From NCBI GenBank assembly GCA_019636915.1, contig JAHBWQ010000012.1, positions 1-42,344 of the forward strand: 42,344 nt of DNA, read 5' to 3'. Source of the stretch: Nitrospira sp. GTDB taxonomy: Bacteria; Nitrospirota; Nitrospiria; Nitrospirales; Nitrospiraceae. Numbering within the stretch: position 1 is the stretch's first letter; every line of letters starts with the position of its first letter. Shown here piece by piece: positions 24,339 through 34,229 of this stretch. The translations under genes and the position numbers were made by a program. The notes under the pieces are model-generated. The model was not told where the DNA came from, made no database searches, and saw nothing but the letters and a program-made list of their open reading frames with translations.

Positions 24339-24865
24339 CTCTGGCTCTTGCTCTCCGCAGCTCCCTGCACAGCAGCAAGAGGCACCATTCCGCCTCGATC
24401 AGTTCTCGAGATGACTCCCTGGATCTGGTCTTCGAGTACCCAGGTAATATTCAGAACAAGTGCCACACTGCGGTCGAACGGGATCATGCCAAGATACCAT
24501 CGTTGTTCTGGCCCACGGAACTGAGCAGGCAGAGGCAGAACATGGGATCGCTGGATCTCGAGCATGCCATGAACCTTCTCAACTCGCACACTCCCGTGAC
24601 GCCCATCCTTGGCAAGAAGCACCGTGCTTGTACCATCCCCGAGTCTCTCGCTCGGGAGATTGAGTCGCATGGTGAGATTGACGATGTTATAGACCCTTCC
24701 TGATACAACTGGATCGCGAAAGGGGCTTACTTCTTCATTAGTCAGGACACCTTGAATTGGTTCGGCATCGAACGCCAGATATCGTCCGCCAATTGTTGTG
24801 ATAAGAAAACGTCGTGACGAAGTGGGGCTGGATGTCAGATTCTCCTTCTTCGCCAGAACACTCAT
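24332..24865 (-). CDS. CheW-domain coupling protein (second in the operon)
   Basis: 177 residues from the ATG at 24865, chosen because AGG lies 8 nt upstream. A frame open further up reaches into cheA. CheW features are RRFLITTIGGRYLAFDAEPI, GRVYNIVNLTMRLNL and TSTVLLAKDGRHGSVRVEKV. It starts 70 bp after the cheA stop. Residues after about 165 are polar and variable. Three CheW-type genes in one operon suggest mixed arrays or separate partners for the CheA CheW-like domain. Confidence 0.75.
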   Translation of the reverse strand: MSVLAKKENLTSSPTSSRRFLITTIGGRYLAFDAEPIQGVLTNEEVSPFRDPVVSGRVYNIVNLTMRLNLPSERLGDGTSTVLLAKDGRHGSVRVEKVHGMLEIQRSHVLPLPAQFRGPEQRWYLGMIPFDRSVALVLNITWVLEDQIQGVISRTDRGGMVPLAAVQGAAESKSQRC

Positions 24866-24935
24866 GCCAATGCCCTTCCGTTCATTTTCTGCAAGAAACC
24901 CTATTTCGTCAATCAATACAAAGCTTTCCGCAATG

Positions 24936-27900
24936 CTACTTGCGAAGAACTGAAGTTCGTCCAACCCATCGTTCAATCTCTTGCAGCAAAACCCGTTCTT
25001 CCACAGGCTTCGTAATGTAGGCCGTTGCCCCAATGTTAATCGCCATGTGGTGATGTTTCTCGCCAGCCCTGGTCGTCATGACCAAGACAGGCGTGTCTTT
25101 AGTATCTGGTCGGCTTCTAAGCGCCTGAACAACCTCGAAGCCATTGAGTTTCGGCATCTCGAGATCCGTAATGATCAGCGAGTATCGCGCTGTGGCGGCT
25201 TTTCGGAAACCATCCTCTCCATCAACCGCTGTGTCAACCTGATAGCCTGCTGACTCCAACATCTTGCCCACGAACTTGCGGATACTCAATGAGTCATCCA
25301 CCAACAACAACCGGACATCGTGTACCCCCCCCACCGTCGACTCGAGTGATGGAACATCCTGAGCATGACGGTCCTTGCGCGAGGATGTCATCATCGCAAC
25401 CGAGATCTTGTCCTCTTGTGAGAACAAGCGGGATGGGTCAATCACAAGAACGATGCGCCCCTCTGGATCGATCGTGGCACCTCCGAAAGCCGACCGCTCG
25501 AACGGTTTCAGCTTTCCAAGCGATTTGATCACGATTTCTTGTCGGCCCAACAGCTCATCGACCGCTAGCCCAATAGGACCGGTGGCCATTCTAACAATGA
25601 CGATAGGCATCATTTCATCTATCGGAGCTTGTTCGCGATGCAATAGATGGCGCAATGAATGAACCGGGATCCTCTGGTCATCAACCTGCAAGAACGTCTG
25701 ATGAGTCTGCTGTTGCAGGGAGGACACTGTTGGAATGGTTACTTCTACGATGCCTGCCAATGGAATTGCATATCGTTCTGTACCAGCACCTACCAATAAA
25801 GCCGTCGCAATGAGCAGGGTCAGCGGGATATGGAGCGTAAATTTTGTTCCAGCCCCAGGCTCCGACTCCACATCGATATGCCCATTCATGCTTGTAATAA
25901 CCTGTTTGACAACGTCAAGCCCGACCCCCCGACCAGCTTGATCTCCTACTTGCTCGGCAGTGGAGAACCCTGGAAGAAAAATCAGCTGTAGAGCTTGCGT
26001 ATCCGACATCGAAGCTATGTGATCAGATTGAACCAATCCCATCTTGACGGCTTTTGCGCGTATTTTCTTCAAGTCCATACCTGCCCCGTCATCCTCAACC
26101 TCAATGATGACGGAGTTACCTCGATGACTCGCGTGCAAATAGATGGTCCCGACAGCTGGTTTCCCCTTTGCAATTCGTTCAGCAGATGGTTCAATACCGT
26201 GATAAACAGCATTCCGGACGAGGTGCACAAGGGGGTCGACCAAGCGCTCCACAACGCCGGTATCGACCTCAGTCTGTTCACCGGAGGTTACAAGGGAGAC
26301 ATCTTTATTCAAGGCATGTGCAATCTCACGAATCGTTCGACGAAATCTTGTAAAAGGAGTACCTATGGGGACCATCCTGGCGCGGGCGATTTCGTCTCTC
26401 ATCAACAGCGTCAGCTGTTGCAACTGGCTCATGTCATCATGCGCACTCCGGATGGATCCATCAAGCTGCAGCATCGACTCGCTGATGTCATCCGTGATTT
26501 CTCCGATGCGCCGAGCCAGGATGTTGAAGTCATCATACTTGTCCAGCTCGAGATTCCCGAAATCTCCAAGCCCACTCATTCCCTGAATGGCGGGCTCTAA
26601 ATGGTGACTTGGTGTTTCCTTGTAGGTAAACATATGCTTGTCCGCGAATGTCTGGACGGAATCTCCTAACCGAGCTTTGAACACCAAGACCTGCCGAGAC
26701 AGTTGCTCCAACACCCGCAACCGTTGCTCGAGCCGACCACGCCCGATAACCAGCTCGCCTACGAGATTCATGAGCCGCTCTAATCGAGCATGGCTGACAC
26801 GGATGACCTCACGGCTCTCGACTACGCCACTGGCTCCACGGTCTTGCCTCTGTGGCTCACTCGTTACGGCAATCTGGTTCTTTGACGCACCCGGCACCTG
26901 ATCTGATGACCTTAAGGTGACGGCGTCGGTGCTGGAACTCTGTGCGAGGGATTTCAACTCAGATTGAACTGCTTCGAATCGTTGTTTCGTGAGAACCGCG
27001 GAACCCGGATCCCCTTGTATGAGGGCTCGAACCGCATCAACGGAACGCAACATCACATCCGTATGCCCAGGCAACACAATGAGCCGCTCATCACGCACAG
27101 CCCCCATGAAATCTTCAACGTAATGGATGAGATCACCAATCGCTCTGAATCCCACAGTATAGGCTGAACCTTTCAGCGTATGGGCGGTACGAAACAGCTG
27201 ATTGATAAGTTCTCGGTTGTGAGGATCTTTCTCAAGCCTCAAGAGGTCGGCTTCTAGCGTTTCCAGATACTCTTGCGCCTCAGGCACAAAATACGACTGA
27301 ACGTCAGCCTCCAGGTTGGGAAACAAATACCTATCAGGCCTCCCACTCTGGGGAGGCGCACCGGAGATCTCTGTCCCACTTAGAACGGGCACACCTTTGG
27401 TTGCCACACGTGGCTGCTTGGCCGTGGTACGGCTATCTTGTCCCGCACTCATGTGCGTCAGAACGTGCATAAGGTGAGGAAGGCTGTGTTGTAGTGATTC
27501 ACGCTGTGCGGGATCGCGATGCAGAATGCGTCGGATCATGCCAGATGCCTTGGACATCGCATCAAGCAAATCGTCAGTGAGTGAAAGACGTTGCTCGCGA
27601 ATCGCCATCAGGCACTCTTCCATCGGATGCGCGACATCCCCGATGATTTGAAACGCCACTGTGTAGGCCGACCCCTTGAGCGTGTGCGTGGCTCGGAAAA
27701 GCTTGTCGATCGCCTCACGATCATCCTTATTCCGTCGGAGAGCCATGATCAAATCATCAATGGCAGTAAGATATCCCTCGGCCTCCGGTTGAAAATAAGC
27801 CAGCACTTCATTGTCAAGTTCAGGAACGAGATACTCTATACCGAGAGGAGATCCCTCCTGATGAGCATCACCCGGCTCAGGGTGTGAGGCGAGACAGCGT

Positions 27901-28256
27901 TCAATTAAACTCTCATCCTCATTCTCACCTTGACCAATGGATCGAACAAGAGACTGAATAGTTTGAGTCAGCGTTCGCATATAGCCCACAGTCTGTGGCC
28001 ATTGCTCAGGAAGGAAGCCGGGAGCTTGCTCAAGTAAGGTTTCTAAACGTTCAGCCAACCGTGCGACCCCTTTGTAACCATACAGAGCCGCCGCTCCACG
28101 AATACGATGAGCAACAATGAACTGTGCGCTTAATGACTGTGGCGCGGGAATACTATCAACGGATGAGCGTAGCGCCTCAGTTAAGACGGTCATCCCATCC
28201 AATGCTTCCATGACGAAGATGTCGATGAGATTTTTCCGGTCAAAGTCAGAACTCAT
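24936..28256 (-). CDS. cheA: Hybrid chemotaxis histidine kinase CheA with three Hpt domains and a C-terminal receiver (ChpA/PilL-like)
   Basis: 1106 residues. The Hpt domains carry phospho-accepting His50 (VAHRIRGAAAL), His191 (ATHTLKGSAYT) and His359 (TAHTLKGSAYT). The last two share extended sequence similarity and look like a duplication. Next come the dimerisation helices (about 485-620), an HATPase domain (N box HLVRNAVYHGIEPS, G1 EDDGAGMD, G2 GRGVGLDVV), a CheW-like domain (about 810-945) and a receiver (980-1100, Asp1031 in IITDLEMPKLNG). The usual N-box Asp before HG is Tyr. Multi-Hpt plus receiver architecture is that of ChpA/PilL-type kinases controlling type IV pili or related non-flagellar outputs. 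The ATG at 28256 follows a 362-bp gap after the receptor gene. Confidence 0.93.
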   Translation of the reverse strand: MSSDFDRKNLIDIFVMEALDGMTVLTEALRSSVDSIPAPQSLSAQFIVAHRIRGAAALYGYKGVARLAERLETLLEQAPGFLPEQWPQTVGYMRTLTQTIQSLVRSIGQGENEDESLIERCLASHPEPGDAHQEGSPLGIEYLVPELDNEVLAYFQPEAEGYLTAIDDLIMALRRNKDDREAIDKLFRATHTLKGSAYTVAFQIIGDVAHPMEECLMAIREQRLSLTDDLLDAMSKASGMIRRILHRDPAQRESLQHSLPHLMHVLTHMSAGQDSRTTAKQPRVATKGVPVLSGTEISGAPPQSGRPDRYLFPNLEADVQSYFVPEAQEYLETLEADLLRLEKDPHNRELINQLFRTAHTLKGSAYTVGFRAIGDLIHYVEDFMGAVRDERLIVLPGHTDVMLRSVDAVRALIQGDPGSAVLTKQRFEAVQSELKSLAQSSSTDAVTLRSSDQVPGASKNQIAVTSEPQRQDRGASGVVESREVIRVSHARLERLMNLVGELVIGRGRLEQRLRVLEQLSRQVLVFKARLGDSVQTFADKHMFTYKETPSHHLEPAIQGMSGLGDFGNLELDKYDDFNILARRIGEITDDISESMLQLDGSIRSAHDDMSQLQQLTLLMRDEIARARMVPIGTPFTRFRRTIREIAHALNKDVSLVTSGEQTEVDTGVVERLVDPLVHLVRNAVYHGIEPSAERIAKGKPAVGTIYLHASHRGNSVIIEVEDDGAGMDLKKIRAKAVKMGLVQSDHIASMSDTQALQLIFLPGFSTAEQVGDQAGRGVGLDVVKQVITSMNGHIDVESEPGAGTKFTLHIPLTLLIATALLVGAGTERYAIPLAGIVEVTIPTVSSLQQQTHQTFLQVDDQRIPVHSLRHLLHREQAPIDEMMPIVIVRMATGPIGLAVDELLGRQEIVIKSLGKLKPFERSAFGGATIDPEGRIVLVIDPSRLFSQEDKISVAMMTSSRKDRHAQDVPSLESTVGGVHDVRLLLVDDSLSIRKFVGKMLESAGYQVDTAVDGEDGFRKAATARYSLIITDLEMPKLNGFEVVQALRSRPDTKDTPVLVMTTRAGEKHHHMAINIGATAYITKPVEERVLLQEIERWVGRTSVLRK

Positions 28257-28618
28257 TCTTGCCTTTTATCCCGATGTCATGCTTGTCCGCGACCTCAATA
28301 AGGTGCCGCTCCCACACGATCCCTGATGGTTTCTGCCCTCCCCGGTAATCTTGTCCTAAACGTCTTGAAGAACTCAGGGGCTCGGGCACCGTTGGCGACG
28401 AAACTGCCAAGAGTCGGTGCGAGGTGGATACCCGAAACCTTGAGGAAGCGACGCATCTGTACAAGGCTCTCTTTGAAGGCCTCTCTACAAACGATCCTGC
28501 CAGCCAGACCTGACATGCTCCTGGCCCCATGTCTGACTATCATGTGGCAAAACAATCGGTGGGCTTGCCCGAGTGCTGTACCGGCCCCTGCAGGAGAATC
28601 ACTCATGAATCACGCGAG
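28257..28618. other. Gene-poor gap between receptor and kinase genes, possible coding remnants
   Basis: This 362-bp stretch interrupts an otherwise compact operon. On the minus strand, overlapping frames of about 100 residues exist at 28295-28606 and 28246-28530; the latter ends on the cheA start. On the plus strand, a start-less frame at 28349-28513 reads like genuine protein (RLEELRGSGTVGDETAKS). None has a ribosome-binding site or a recognised domain. It may be a decayed gene. In Pil-Chp clusters this position often carries the CheR-type methyltransferase pilK; no CheR motif was found. Confidence 0.35.
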
Positions 28619-30508
28619 TTAGGCCAGTTTAAATTGCGAGACCGATGTCGTGAGGCCTTCGGCTAACTTTGCCAACTCTTCAACCGTGACTCGGGCTGAA
28701 TCTGTGGCTTTCTGTGTCGCGACCGCACCCCCTGTAAAATCTTTAATGGATCGCCCCATCTGATCGGTTGAGGACGTTTGATTGGCTGCCGCTGACGCGA
28801 TGCTCTGTGCAAGCTCTGAGGAACGCTGGGCGATTGCGGAAATGTCCTTGAACACGTCACCAGTTCGCAGCGCCGAAGCCGATCCGGCTTCAACCGCCTG
28901 TGTTTCATGTTCCATGGCCACGACGGCATGCTGCGTCTCGCCCTGAATCACCTTCACCAGATCGGCGATTTCACGCGTCGCGTGCGTCGAGCTCTCAGCA
29001 AGCTTTCGAACTTGATCGGCCACAACACCAAAGCGAGCACCGGCCTCACCGGCACCGGCAGCCTCGATCGCCGCGTTCAACGCAAGGAGGTTGGTCTGGT
29101 TCGCAATATCACGGATCGTTGAAACGATTTGCGAAATTTCCAAGGAACGATCACCCAGCGCTTTCACCTGCTTGGACATCCGTTGGACTGCCGCTCGAAT
29201 GCGCTGCATATCCTGCACCGTTTCTTGTACCGCGACCCGCCCTTCCTCTGTTGCCTTCAACACCTGACGGGCTGATTCGGATGACGCGCCAGCCGTTTCC
29301 GCAACCTGCCTCATTGATACAGCCAGCTGCTCGACCGCACCAAGCGTCTTCATCGATTCGTCAGCTTGATGCCTGGCGGTGCTGGCCATTTGGCCGGCAT
29401 TCTCACGCAACGCACCGGCAGATCGATTGACTCGCTCTGCTGACTCTCTCACCTGCTTCATCAATTGTGCGAATCGTTGGATCATGAGATTGAAACCATC
29501 GGCCAGGTTCCCGAACATATCGGCGGTCACCTCACCGCGTTTCGTCAGGTCCCCCTTTCCCACATCAGACACCAACACAAGAAATTGCACGAGACGTTTC
29601 TGCATAGCGTCTCGTTCCTCTTCAGTCGAGACCAAGACGGTGATTCGATCCAACATCGTATTGAACGCTCTAGCCATATGCCCCACCTCGTCCTCGCTCT
29701 GCAGTCTGGCTCTGGCTTGTAGATTCCCCGCAGCGGCCTGCGTCGCGACATCTGCGACGTGAACGATACTGTTGACAATACTACGAGCAAGGAAATATCC
29801 GATCGCCAAGGCAAGAGCCAAGGCCAGCGCTGCTCCGCCCAGCATGATTTGAGTCAAAGAGTTGGCTTTTTGCTGCCCGCTTTCGTTCATCTCCTTCGCA
29901 AAATCTCGAATAAGTTGAGCCAACCATTGGAATCGCCAGATCGCTCGGCCATGCCACATCGTGGTCTCTTCGGACAAGACGGTATAACCAAGGTCTCGCA
30001 TCGATTGTCGTTGTTCCGCAGAAAGCGATGGGTCAAAACTATCATTGAAGGCGCCGACGGCGCTCTCCGCCGACCTGAAATACTCGTTGAGATTGAACAG
30101 CAGGACGTCTACGTCTTGTCCGTCACGGCGACCATCATCAGTTTCATGAGTCGCAAACGGTCGGTATGTTTCAAGCGGAACCAGGACTCGCTTTTTTAAT
30201 TCAGCAAGCGGAATAATGGCTTCATCAAAGCCATCCTTCTGCGTTTGGCTCGCCACACTCATAAGGGCACTGTGATAGAGACTGAGGTTACTACTACTGA
30301 CGGCGGTGTTGGAGATCCCGACGGTTGACTCATCGTAGATGGACTGCAGTTGGATCTTGAGCTGATGCAGCCCCATTAACCCGAGGAACCCGACTGTCAA
30401 CATGGCGGTGATGATGACGGCAAAGCCGACCAGCAGTTTAGTCCTGGTTCTTAAATTCCTAAACCAACCTTGTACGGACCAATTCGAGACGCGACCAAGC
30501 TTCACCAT
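28619..30508 (-). CDS. Methyl-accepting chemotaxis protein
   Basis: 629 residues from the ATG at 30508 (AAGGAGGA upstream). It has a short basic N-terminus, TM1 (about 25-47), a periplasmic four-helix-bundle-type sensor (about 48-205), TM2 (about 218-240, [19 protein letters not shown]) and a HAMP domain (about 240-295). A second HAMP-like segment precedes the signalling hairpin (about 370-629). The tip reads [17 protein letters not shown] and goes on to [15 protein letters not shown]. Two arginines usually conserved at the tip (EAARAGE and GRGF) are Gly and Ala here. It is probably the receptor feeding the downstream CheA. Ligand unknown. Confidence 0.92.
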   Translation of the reverse strand: MVKLGRVSNWSVQGWFRNLRTRTKLLVGFAVIITAMLTVGFLGLMGLHQLKIQLQSIYDESTVGISNTAVSSSNLSLYHSALMSVASQTQKDGFDEAIIPLAELKKRVLVPLETYRPFATHETDDGRRDGQDVDVLLFNLNEYFRSAESAVGAFNDSFDPSLSAEQRQSMRDLGYTVLSEETTMWHGRAIWRFQWLAQLIRDFAKEMNESGQQKANSLTQIMLGGAALALALALAIGYFLARSIVNSIVHVADVATQAAAGNLQARARLQSEDEVGHMARAFNTMLDRITVLVSTEEERDAMQKRLVQFLVLVSDVGKGDLTKRGEVTADMFGNLADGFNLMIQRFAQLMKQVRESAERVNRSAGALRENAGQMASTARHQADESMKTLGAVEQLAVSMRQVAETAGASSESARQVLKATEEGRVAVQETVQDMQRIRAAVQRMSKQVKALGDRSLEISQIVSTIRDIANQTNLLALNAAIEAAGAGEAGARFGVVADQVRKLAESSTHATREIADLVKVIQGETQHAVVAMEHETQAVEAGSASALRTGDVFKDISAIAQRSSELAQSIASAAANQTSSTDQMGRSIKDFTGGAVATQKATDSARVTVEELAKLAEGLTTSVSQFKLA

Positions 30509-30599
30509 GACACTCCTCCTTACCGTCCGAAACAAGGCGGGCAATGATAGGATTCACCTCGTGTTTCATCTCCCCGCCGTCTTCAGTACTTCCCGTTAC

Positions 30600-31094
30600 T
30601 TACTCCCCCTCGACCATGGCTAATAGTCGGGATACCTCGAATAGTCCGGTCAACCTGGCATCAGTTTTGAAGAAAGACGAAATCAATGAAGCACCCTGAG
30701 TCCTATGATGAGCTGATGGAGCCACCAGATCGTCAGCGTGGATGGTGCGAATCTCCGGCACATTGTCGATCACCACACCGACCTGCTGAAGACCATGCCA
30801 TACAACAAGGGCATAGTGGTACGTATCAGCAAGCGGCAATCCAAGAAATGCCCGCACATCGGCGAGCGGGACGATGACACCACGAAGGTTGGCAACTCCC
30901 ACCACATGATCCGGCATGCCAGGCACCGGTGTTACCGAGGCAAGTTTGAAGACTTCACGGACTTGCCGAAGGTCAATCGCAAACCGTTCATCACCCAATG
31001 TGATTACGCAGACTTTCCAATAACTGGAGGTCTTACGTTGTTCGGGCTCCCCATCTGAAAGAAGGACCGGGAACTCCTGCAGTGAGTTCATCAT
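30600..31094 (-). CDS. CheW coupling protein (PilI-like)
   Basis: 164 residues, the most canonical of the three CheW proteins here. VCVITLGDERFAIDLRQVRE, the motif VVGVANLRGVIVPLADVRAF with the receptor/kinase-binding NLRG, and VGVVIDNVPEI are typical. GGAGTGAATC precedes the start. It lies between the CheY-like regulator (25 bp) and the receptor gene (91 bp), matching the PilG/H-PilI-PilJ order of Pil-Chp loci. Confidence 0.88.
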   Translation of the reverse strand: MMNSLQEFPVLLSDGEPEQRKTSSYWKVCVITLGDERFAIDLRQVREVFKLASVTPVPGMPDHVVGVANLRGVIVPLADVRAFLGLPLADTYHYALVVWHGLQQVGVVIDNVPEIRTIHADDLVAPSAHHRTQGASLISSFFKTDARLTGLFEVSRLLAMVEGE

Positions 31095-31119
31095 GATTCA
31101 CTCCGCGGCATCGCAACAT

Positions 31120-31482
31120 TCACCCCAGTGCGACTTTGACTGCCTGGAGAAGATCTTCCGACTTAAATGGTTTCACCACATGTCCGTTGGCCCCCTGTTG
31201 CTGTCCCCAAAATTTATCGCTTTCTTGCCCCTTCGACGTACACAGGACGATAGGAACGTTCTTGAATCGCTCGTCGCCTTTAAGGTCTCGGCAGACCTGA
31301 AATCCGTTCCGACCTGGCATGACGACGTCCAACACAATGAGATCGGGTTTCTCAGAGGCAATTTTGTCTTCCAACCCGTCTGCCGTTACAAACGATAGGA
31401 CCGTATGGTGAGCTGTCTTCAGGTACGATTCGATCAGTTGTAACTCTGCATAGGAGTCATCGACGACCACGATTTTACTCAT
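31120..31482 (-). CDS. Single-domain response regulator (CheY/PilH-like)
   Basis: 120 residues from the ATG at 31482 (GGGGAGGA upstream); a longer open frame is ignored. It is a receiver only: Asp8/Asp9, phospho-acceptor Asp52 (LIVLDVVMPGRNG), Thr in VLCTSKGQESDKFWG and Lys in VVKPF. The SKGQESDKFWGQQQGA stretch resembles PilH/PixH more than flagellar CheY. It is the first gene of the operon; it should receive phosphate from the hybrid CheA and control a motor or serve as a phosphate sink. Confidence 0.88.
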   Translation of the reverse strand: MSKIVVVDDSYAELQLIESYLKTAHHTVLSFVTADGLEDKIASEKPDLIVLDVVMPGRNGFQVCRDLKGDERFKNVPIVLCTSKGQESDKFWGQQQGANGHVVKPFKSEDLLQAVKVALG

Positions 31483-31962
31483 CGGCACTGTCCTCCCCTT
31501 TTCTCGATAGTCGGCACACTTCTCTGATGAACCAGCATGCCGACGCGCATCACCGCGACTTCGTCTCAACGTTCGACGGCAGTCAGCCCGTGCCTATCAT
31601 GCGGAACCACGATTTCTATCAGCCCGCACTCCAATCCTCGATGCGCTACACACCTCCCAATTTCGAAAATTCCACCCTATCAGGGACGCTCCGATTCCCC
31701 GCTCACACCAGATTTTCACGAGAGCACACAACCCCATATACCCTCAGCTTGTCAGATCATCATCAGATAGAGGACAGCTCTTGGGGCTCACACAACTGAT
31801 TCGGACCGCTCCCATGCAGTGTATCGCCTTACAAACAGTTGGCAAGAAAACGGTGAATATCCGCAGGTTTTGTACAGGAGAGCCTGTCCAGAACCAACCA
31901 GGTGGGCTACGATATTAGGAAAAAACGGATATCAGAAATGCAGATTACCGGGAGACCCTGCT
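31483..31962. other. Intergenic region upstream of the chemosensory operon and downstream of the B12 operon
   Basis: No gene is supported in these 480 bp. On the minus strand a possible promoter is TTGCCA (31840-31845), 16 bp, TACACT (31818-31823); this would give a leader of about 330 nt. The inverted repeat GTCGGCA (31510-31516) / TGCCGAC (31538-31544) lies 28 bp upstream of the CheY-like gene and could be an operator. The end nearest the cobalamin operon contains a T6 run (minus strand, near 31925) but no strong hairpin before it. Confidence 0.35.
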
Positions 31963-33504
31963 TCACGGGGTAACTCCAGTCAACAAGGAGGATAGATCGA
32001 CGGATCGGGACAGATGGTCGGCCCATCGATCAAGCTCACCTTGTAGGCGAGCGGTGACCAAGGTTGACGTGTGACGCTCAAGCGGTGAAAGTCCCTTCCT
32101 CATACGAGCACGATTGAGCCAGGCACGGCGAAAATGGGGTTCATCAAATACTCCATGAATGTAGGTGCCCCACACAAGACCATCCTTCCGAATTGCTCCA
32201 TCACATCCCTTCTCGGTTGTAGGTATCAGTGCATGGTCTCCTCCCGTCGGTGCAACACCACGCTGAATACGAAAACATGGCTGTTCGGTCCTACACACCG
32301 TCACTCCCATATGGACTTGATAACCCCGGACGATGCTTTGATCAGATACCAGTGAATCAGTCGGAATAGCTTCTACCTGCATAGTGCACTTTTTCTTTCC
32401 AAGCTCAGTCTCGACGTCTAAGTAGCCTAGACCAGAACTTATCCCGCCTCGCTCAACCGCGTATGGATCTGAGATGGTTCTGCCAAGCATTTGATAACCA
32501 CCGCAGATTCCGACAAGCTCTCTCCCGCTACAGACATGACGATCGAGGGCAGAGCCATACCCCTGTTTTTGCACATGGGACAGATCGACGAGCGTATTCT
32601 TACTTCCAGGAATGATGACGATATCGGCATCGGCCAGCAACGATGGCGTGGCAATGTATTTCACGGCCACATCCGGTTCAGCGAACAACGGATTGAAGTC
32701 GGTAAAGTTGCTCATATGAGGCAAGAGCATGACGCCGATGTTAATTCGGTCTGGCAAAAACTCTGCCTGTCGATGTCTTTCTAGATCCAGACTGTCTTCC
32801 TGATCCAACAGCAAATCATGCAGAAACGGCACGACCCCCAATACAGGAATCCCGCTCCGAGACTCCAAGAAACTCACTCCAGCAGTAAAAAGATTCGCAT
32901 CCCCTCGAAACTTGTTGATGATAATGCCAGTGACCCTAGCCCGCTCGTCCGGCTCTAACAGATCCAACGTTCCAAGCACCTGAGCAAAAACACCTCCTCG
33001 CTCGATGTCGGCCACCAAGACCACGCGGGCATCAGCCAGTTTGACGACCGGCCAATTGACCAAATCGCGGTCGCGCAGATTAACTTCGGCTGCACTCCCA
33101 GCCCCTTCGATGACGATCACCTCATACTGGCTTGCCAGCCGAGCATAGCTGCCCTTCACAATCGACCATAGCCGCGCTCTCTGATCAAAATACGTCGCAG
33201 CGTCCTGCTTACACCATACTCTCCCTCGTATCACGACTTGCGAACAATTCTCCGATTCCGGCTTGAGCAAGATTGGGTTCATATCGACATGAGGAGAAAT
33301 TCCGCAGGCCTCCGCTTGAAGCGCCTGCGCTCGACCAATTTCTCCGCTCTCCGGGGTCACGAACGAGTTCAGCGACATATTCTGTGCTTTGAATGGAGCC
33401 AACCGGACGCCTGCACGATGAAGGAGCCGACAAATCCCCGCGGTGATAAGACTCTTCCCGACGTCCGACCCAGTTCCAAGAACAGCCAGCGCTCGTGCCG
33501 TCAT
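31963..33504 (-). CDS. cbiP: Cobyric acid synthase (glutamine-hydrolysing)
   Basis: CbiP/CobQ amidates four peripheral carboxylates (b, d, e, g) of adenosylcobyrinate a,c-diamide using glutamine and ATP. The 513-residue protein has an N-terminal dethiobiotin-synthase-like domain (ALAVLGTGSDVGKSLITAGI near the start, then KAQNMSLNSF) and a type 1 glutamine amidotransferase domain (about 255-460, nucleophile Cys in LVGICGGYQMLG, His in TYIHGVFDE). Length is normal. It starts within the cbiZ stop (ATGA overlap) and is the last gene of the operon. Confidence 0.95.
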   Translation of the reverse strand: MTARALAVLGTGSDVGKSLITAGICRLLHRAGVRLAPFKAQNMSLNSFVTPESGEIGRAQALQAEACGISPHVDMNPILLKPESENCSQVVIRGRVWCKQDAATYFDQRARLWSIVKGSYARLASQYEVIVIEGAGSAAEVNLRDRDLVNWPVVKLADARVVLVADIERGGVFAQVLGTLDLLEPDERARVTGIIINKFRGDANLFTAGVSFLESRSGIPVLGVVPFLHDLLLDQEDSLDLERHRQAEFLPDRINIGVMLLPHMSNFTDFNPLFAEPDVAVKYIATPSLLADADIVIIPGSKNTLVDLSHVQKQGYGSALDRHVCSGRELVGICGGYQMLGRTISDPYAVERGGISSGLGYLDVETELGKKKCTMQVEAIPTDSLVSDQSIVRGYQVHMGVTVCRTEQPCFRIQRGVAPTGGDHALIPTTEKGCDGAIRKDGLVWGTYIHGVFDEPHFRRAWLNRARMRKGLSPLERHTSTLVTARLQGELDRWADHLSRSVDLSSLLTGVTP

Positions 33505-34229
33505 CGATGCAATTCCTGCCAGGCTTTTGCCTTCGCGAGTCCACGACCAACGCAGTCCGTCACGACTCGTCCCATCAAGGCTCCGATGATGGTATGGGTC
33601 CCGCTATAGATGTGTGCTGGTCCCTGTCCGCGAAGGGAACAGACAATTACAACCGCATCCGTCCCGGTTCCGGTGGCTGCCGTGCCACTCTTGGGACTGC
33701 GCACATCATGATCACGTAGGACGCAGCTCTTGGCCTCTGTGACAACTTGTACCGCACCAACCATGGCGGCCTGGGACAAACTCCCGTTCGTGATAAGTAT
33801 GATGTTAATCGTCCCAGGTTTTCCCAATCTGTTGTCAGCCGTACCCTCGAGCGGCCATTCTCCTACTCGAACAGCATTCGTTACACCGACCGTTGCAAAA
33901 CACTCCACCCATAGCCCGTCTGACTGGGCTCGAGCCGTCACCACTTGTGTCATGGGCACTGCAGTCATGAGCCCAACCGTAGGCCTGTGAACTCCCATGC
34001 GAACAGCCAACTCCCGTAAACAGCGGGCTGGGTCACGAAAGACCATGGACTGACTTCCGCTCGCCGACGGATTGGCCTCAACTTGATGGTTGAGGATGTA
34101 GGAAGCGACCGTGAGCCCGCCCCCTTGTGGAGCCGATGACAGCACACGCTTCCGACCGTCAAGATCGATGACAAGTGTTTGTTCTCTCACATGATAACGG
34201 GTGTGAACTCGTGAGGTGACCTCCCTCAT
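33501..34229 (-). CDS. cbiZ: Adenosylcobinamide amidohydrolase CbiZ
   Basis: CbiZ removes the aminopropanol side chain from adenosylcobinamide or pseudo-B12, giving adenosylcobyric acid that CbiB can rebuild; it is a corrinoid salvage and remodelling enzyme first known in archaea. The 242-residue protein shows family motifs ECFATVGVTNAVRVGEWP, NIILITNGSLSQAAMVGAV and GTAATGTGTDAVVIVCSLRG. No catalytic residues can be assigned by eye. It overlaps cobD upstream and cbiP downstream by 4 bp each. Its presence among de novo genes means scavenged corrinoids with foreign lower ligands can be recycled to the cell's own cobalamin. Confidence 0.88.
   Translation of the reverse strand: MREVTSRVHTRYHVREQTLVIDLDGRKRVLSSAPQGGGLTVASYILNHQVEANPSASGSQSMVFRDPARCLRELAVRMGVHRPTVGLMTAVPMTQVVTARAQSDGLWVECFATVGVTNAVRVGEWPLEGTADNRLGKPGTINIILITNGSLSQAAMVGAVQVVTEAKSCVLRDHDVRSPKSGTAATGTGTDAVVIVCSLRGQGPAHIYSGTHTIIGALMGRVVTDCVGRGLAKAKAWQELHR

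Noticed and set aside
24866..25033. N-terminal extension of the second CheW gene into cheA
   Set aside because: A start at 24865 has a good ribosome-binding site and a CheW-typical N-terminus; the extension is cheA read out of frame.
31527..31799. Plus-strand frames in the gap between operons
   Set aside because: No ribosome-binding site, low-complexity His/Ser/Thr composition and no recognisable domain.
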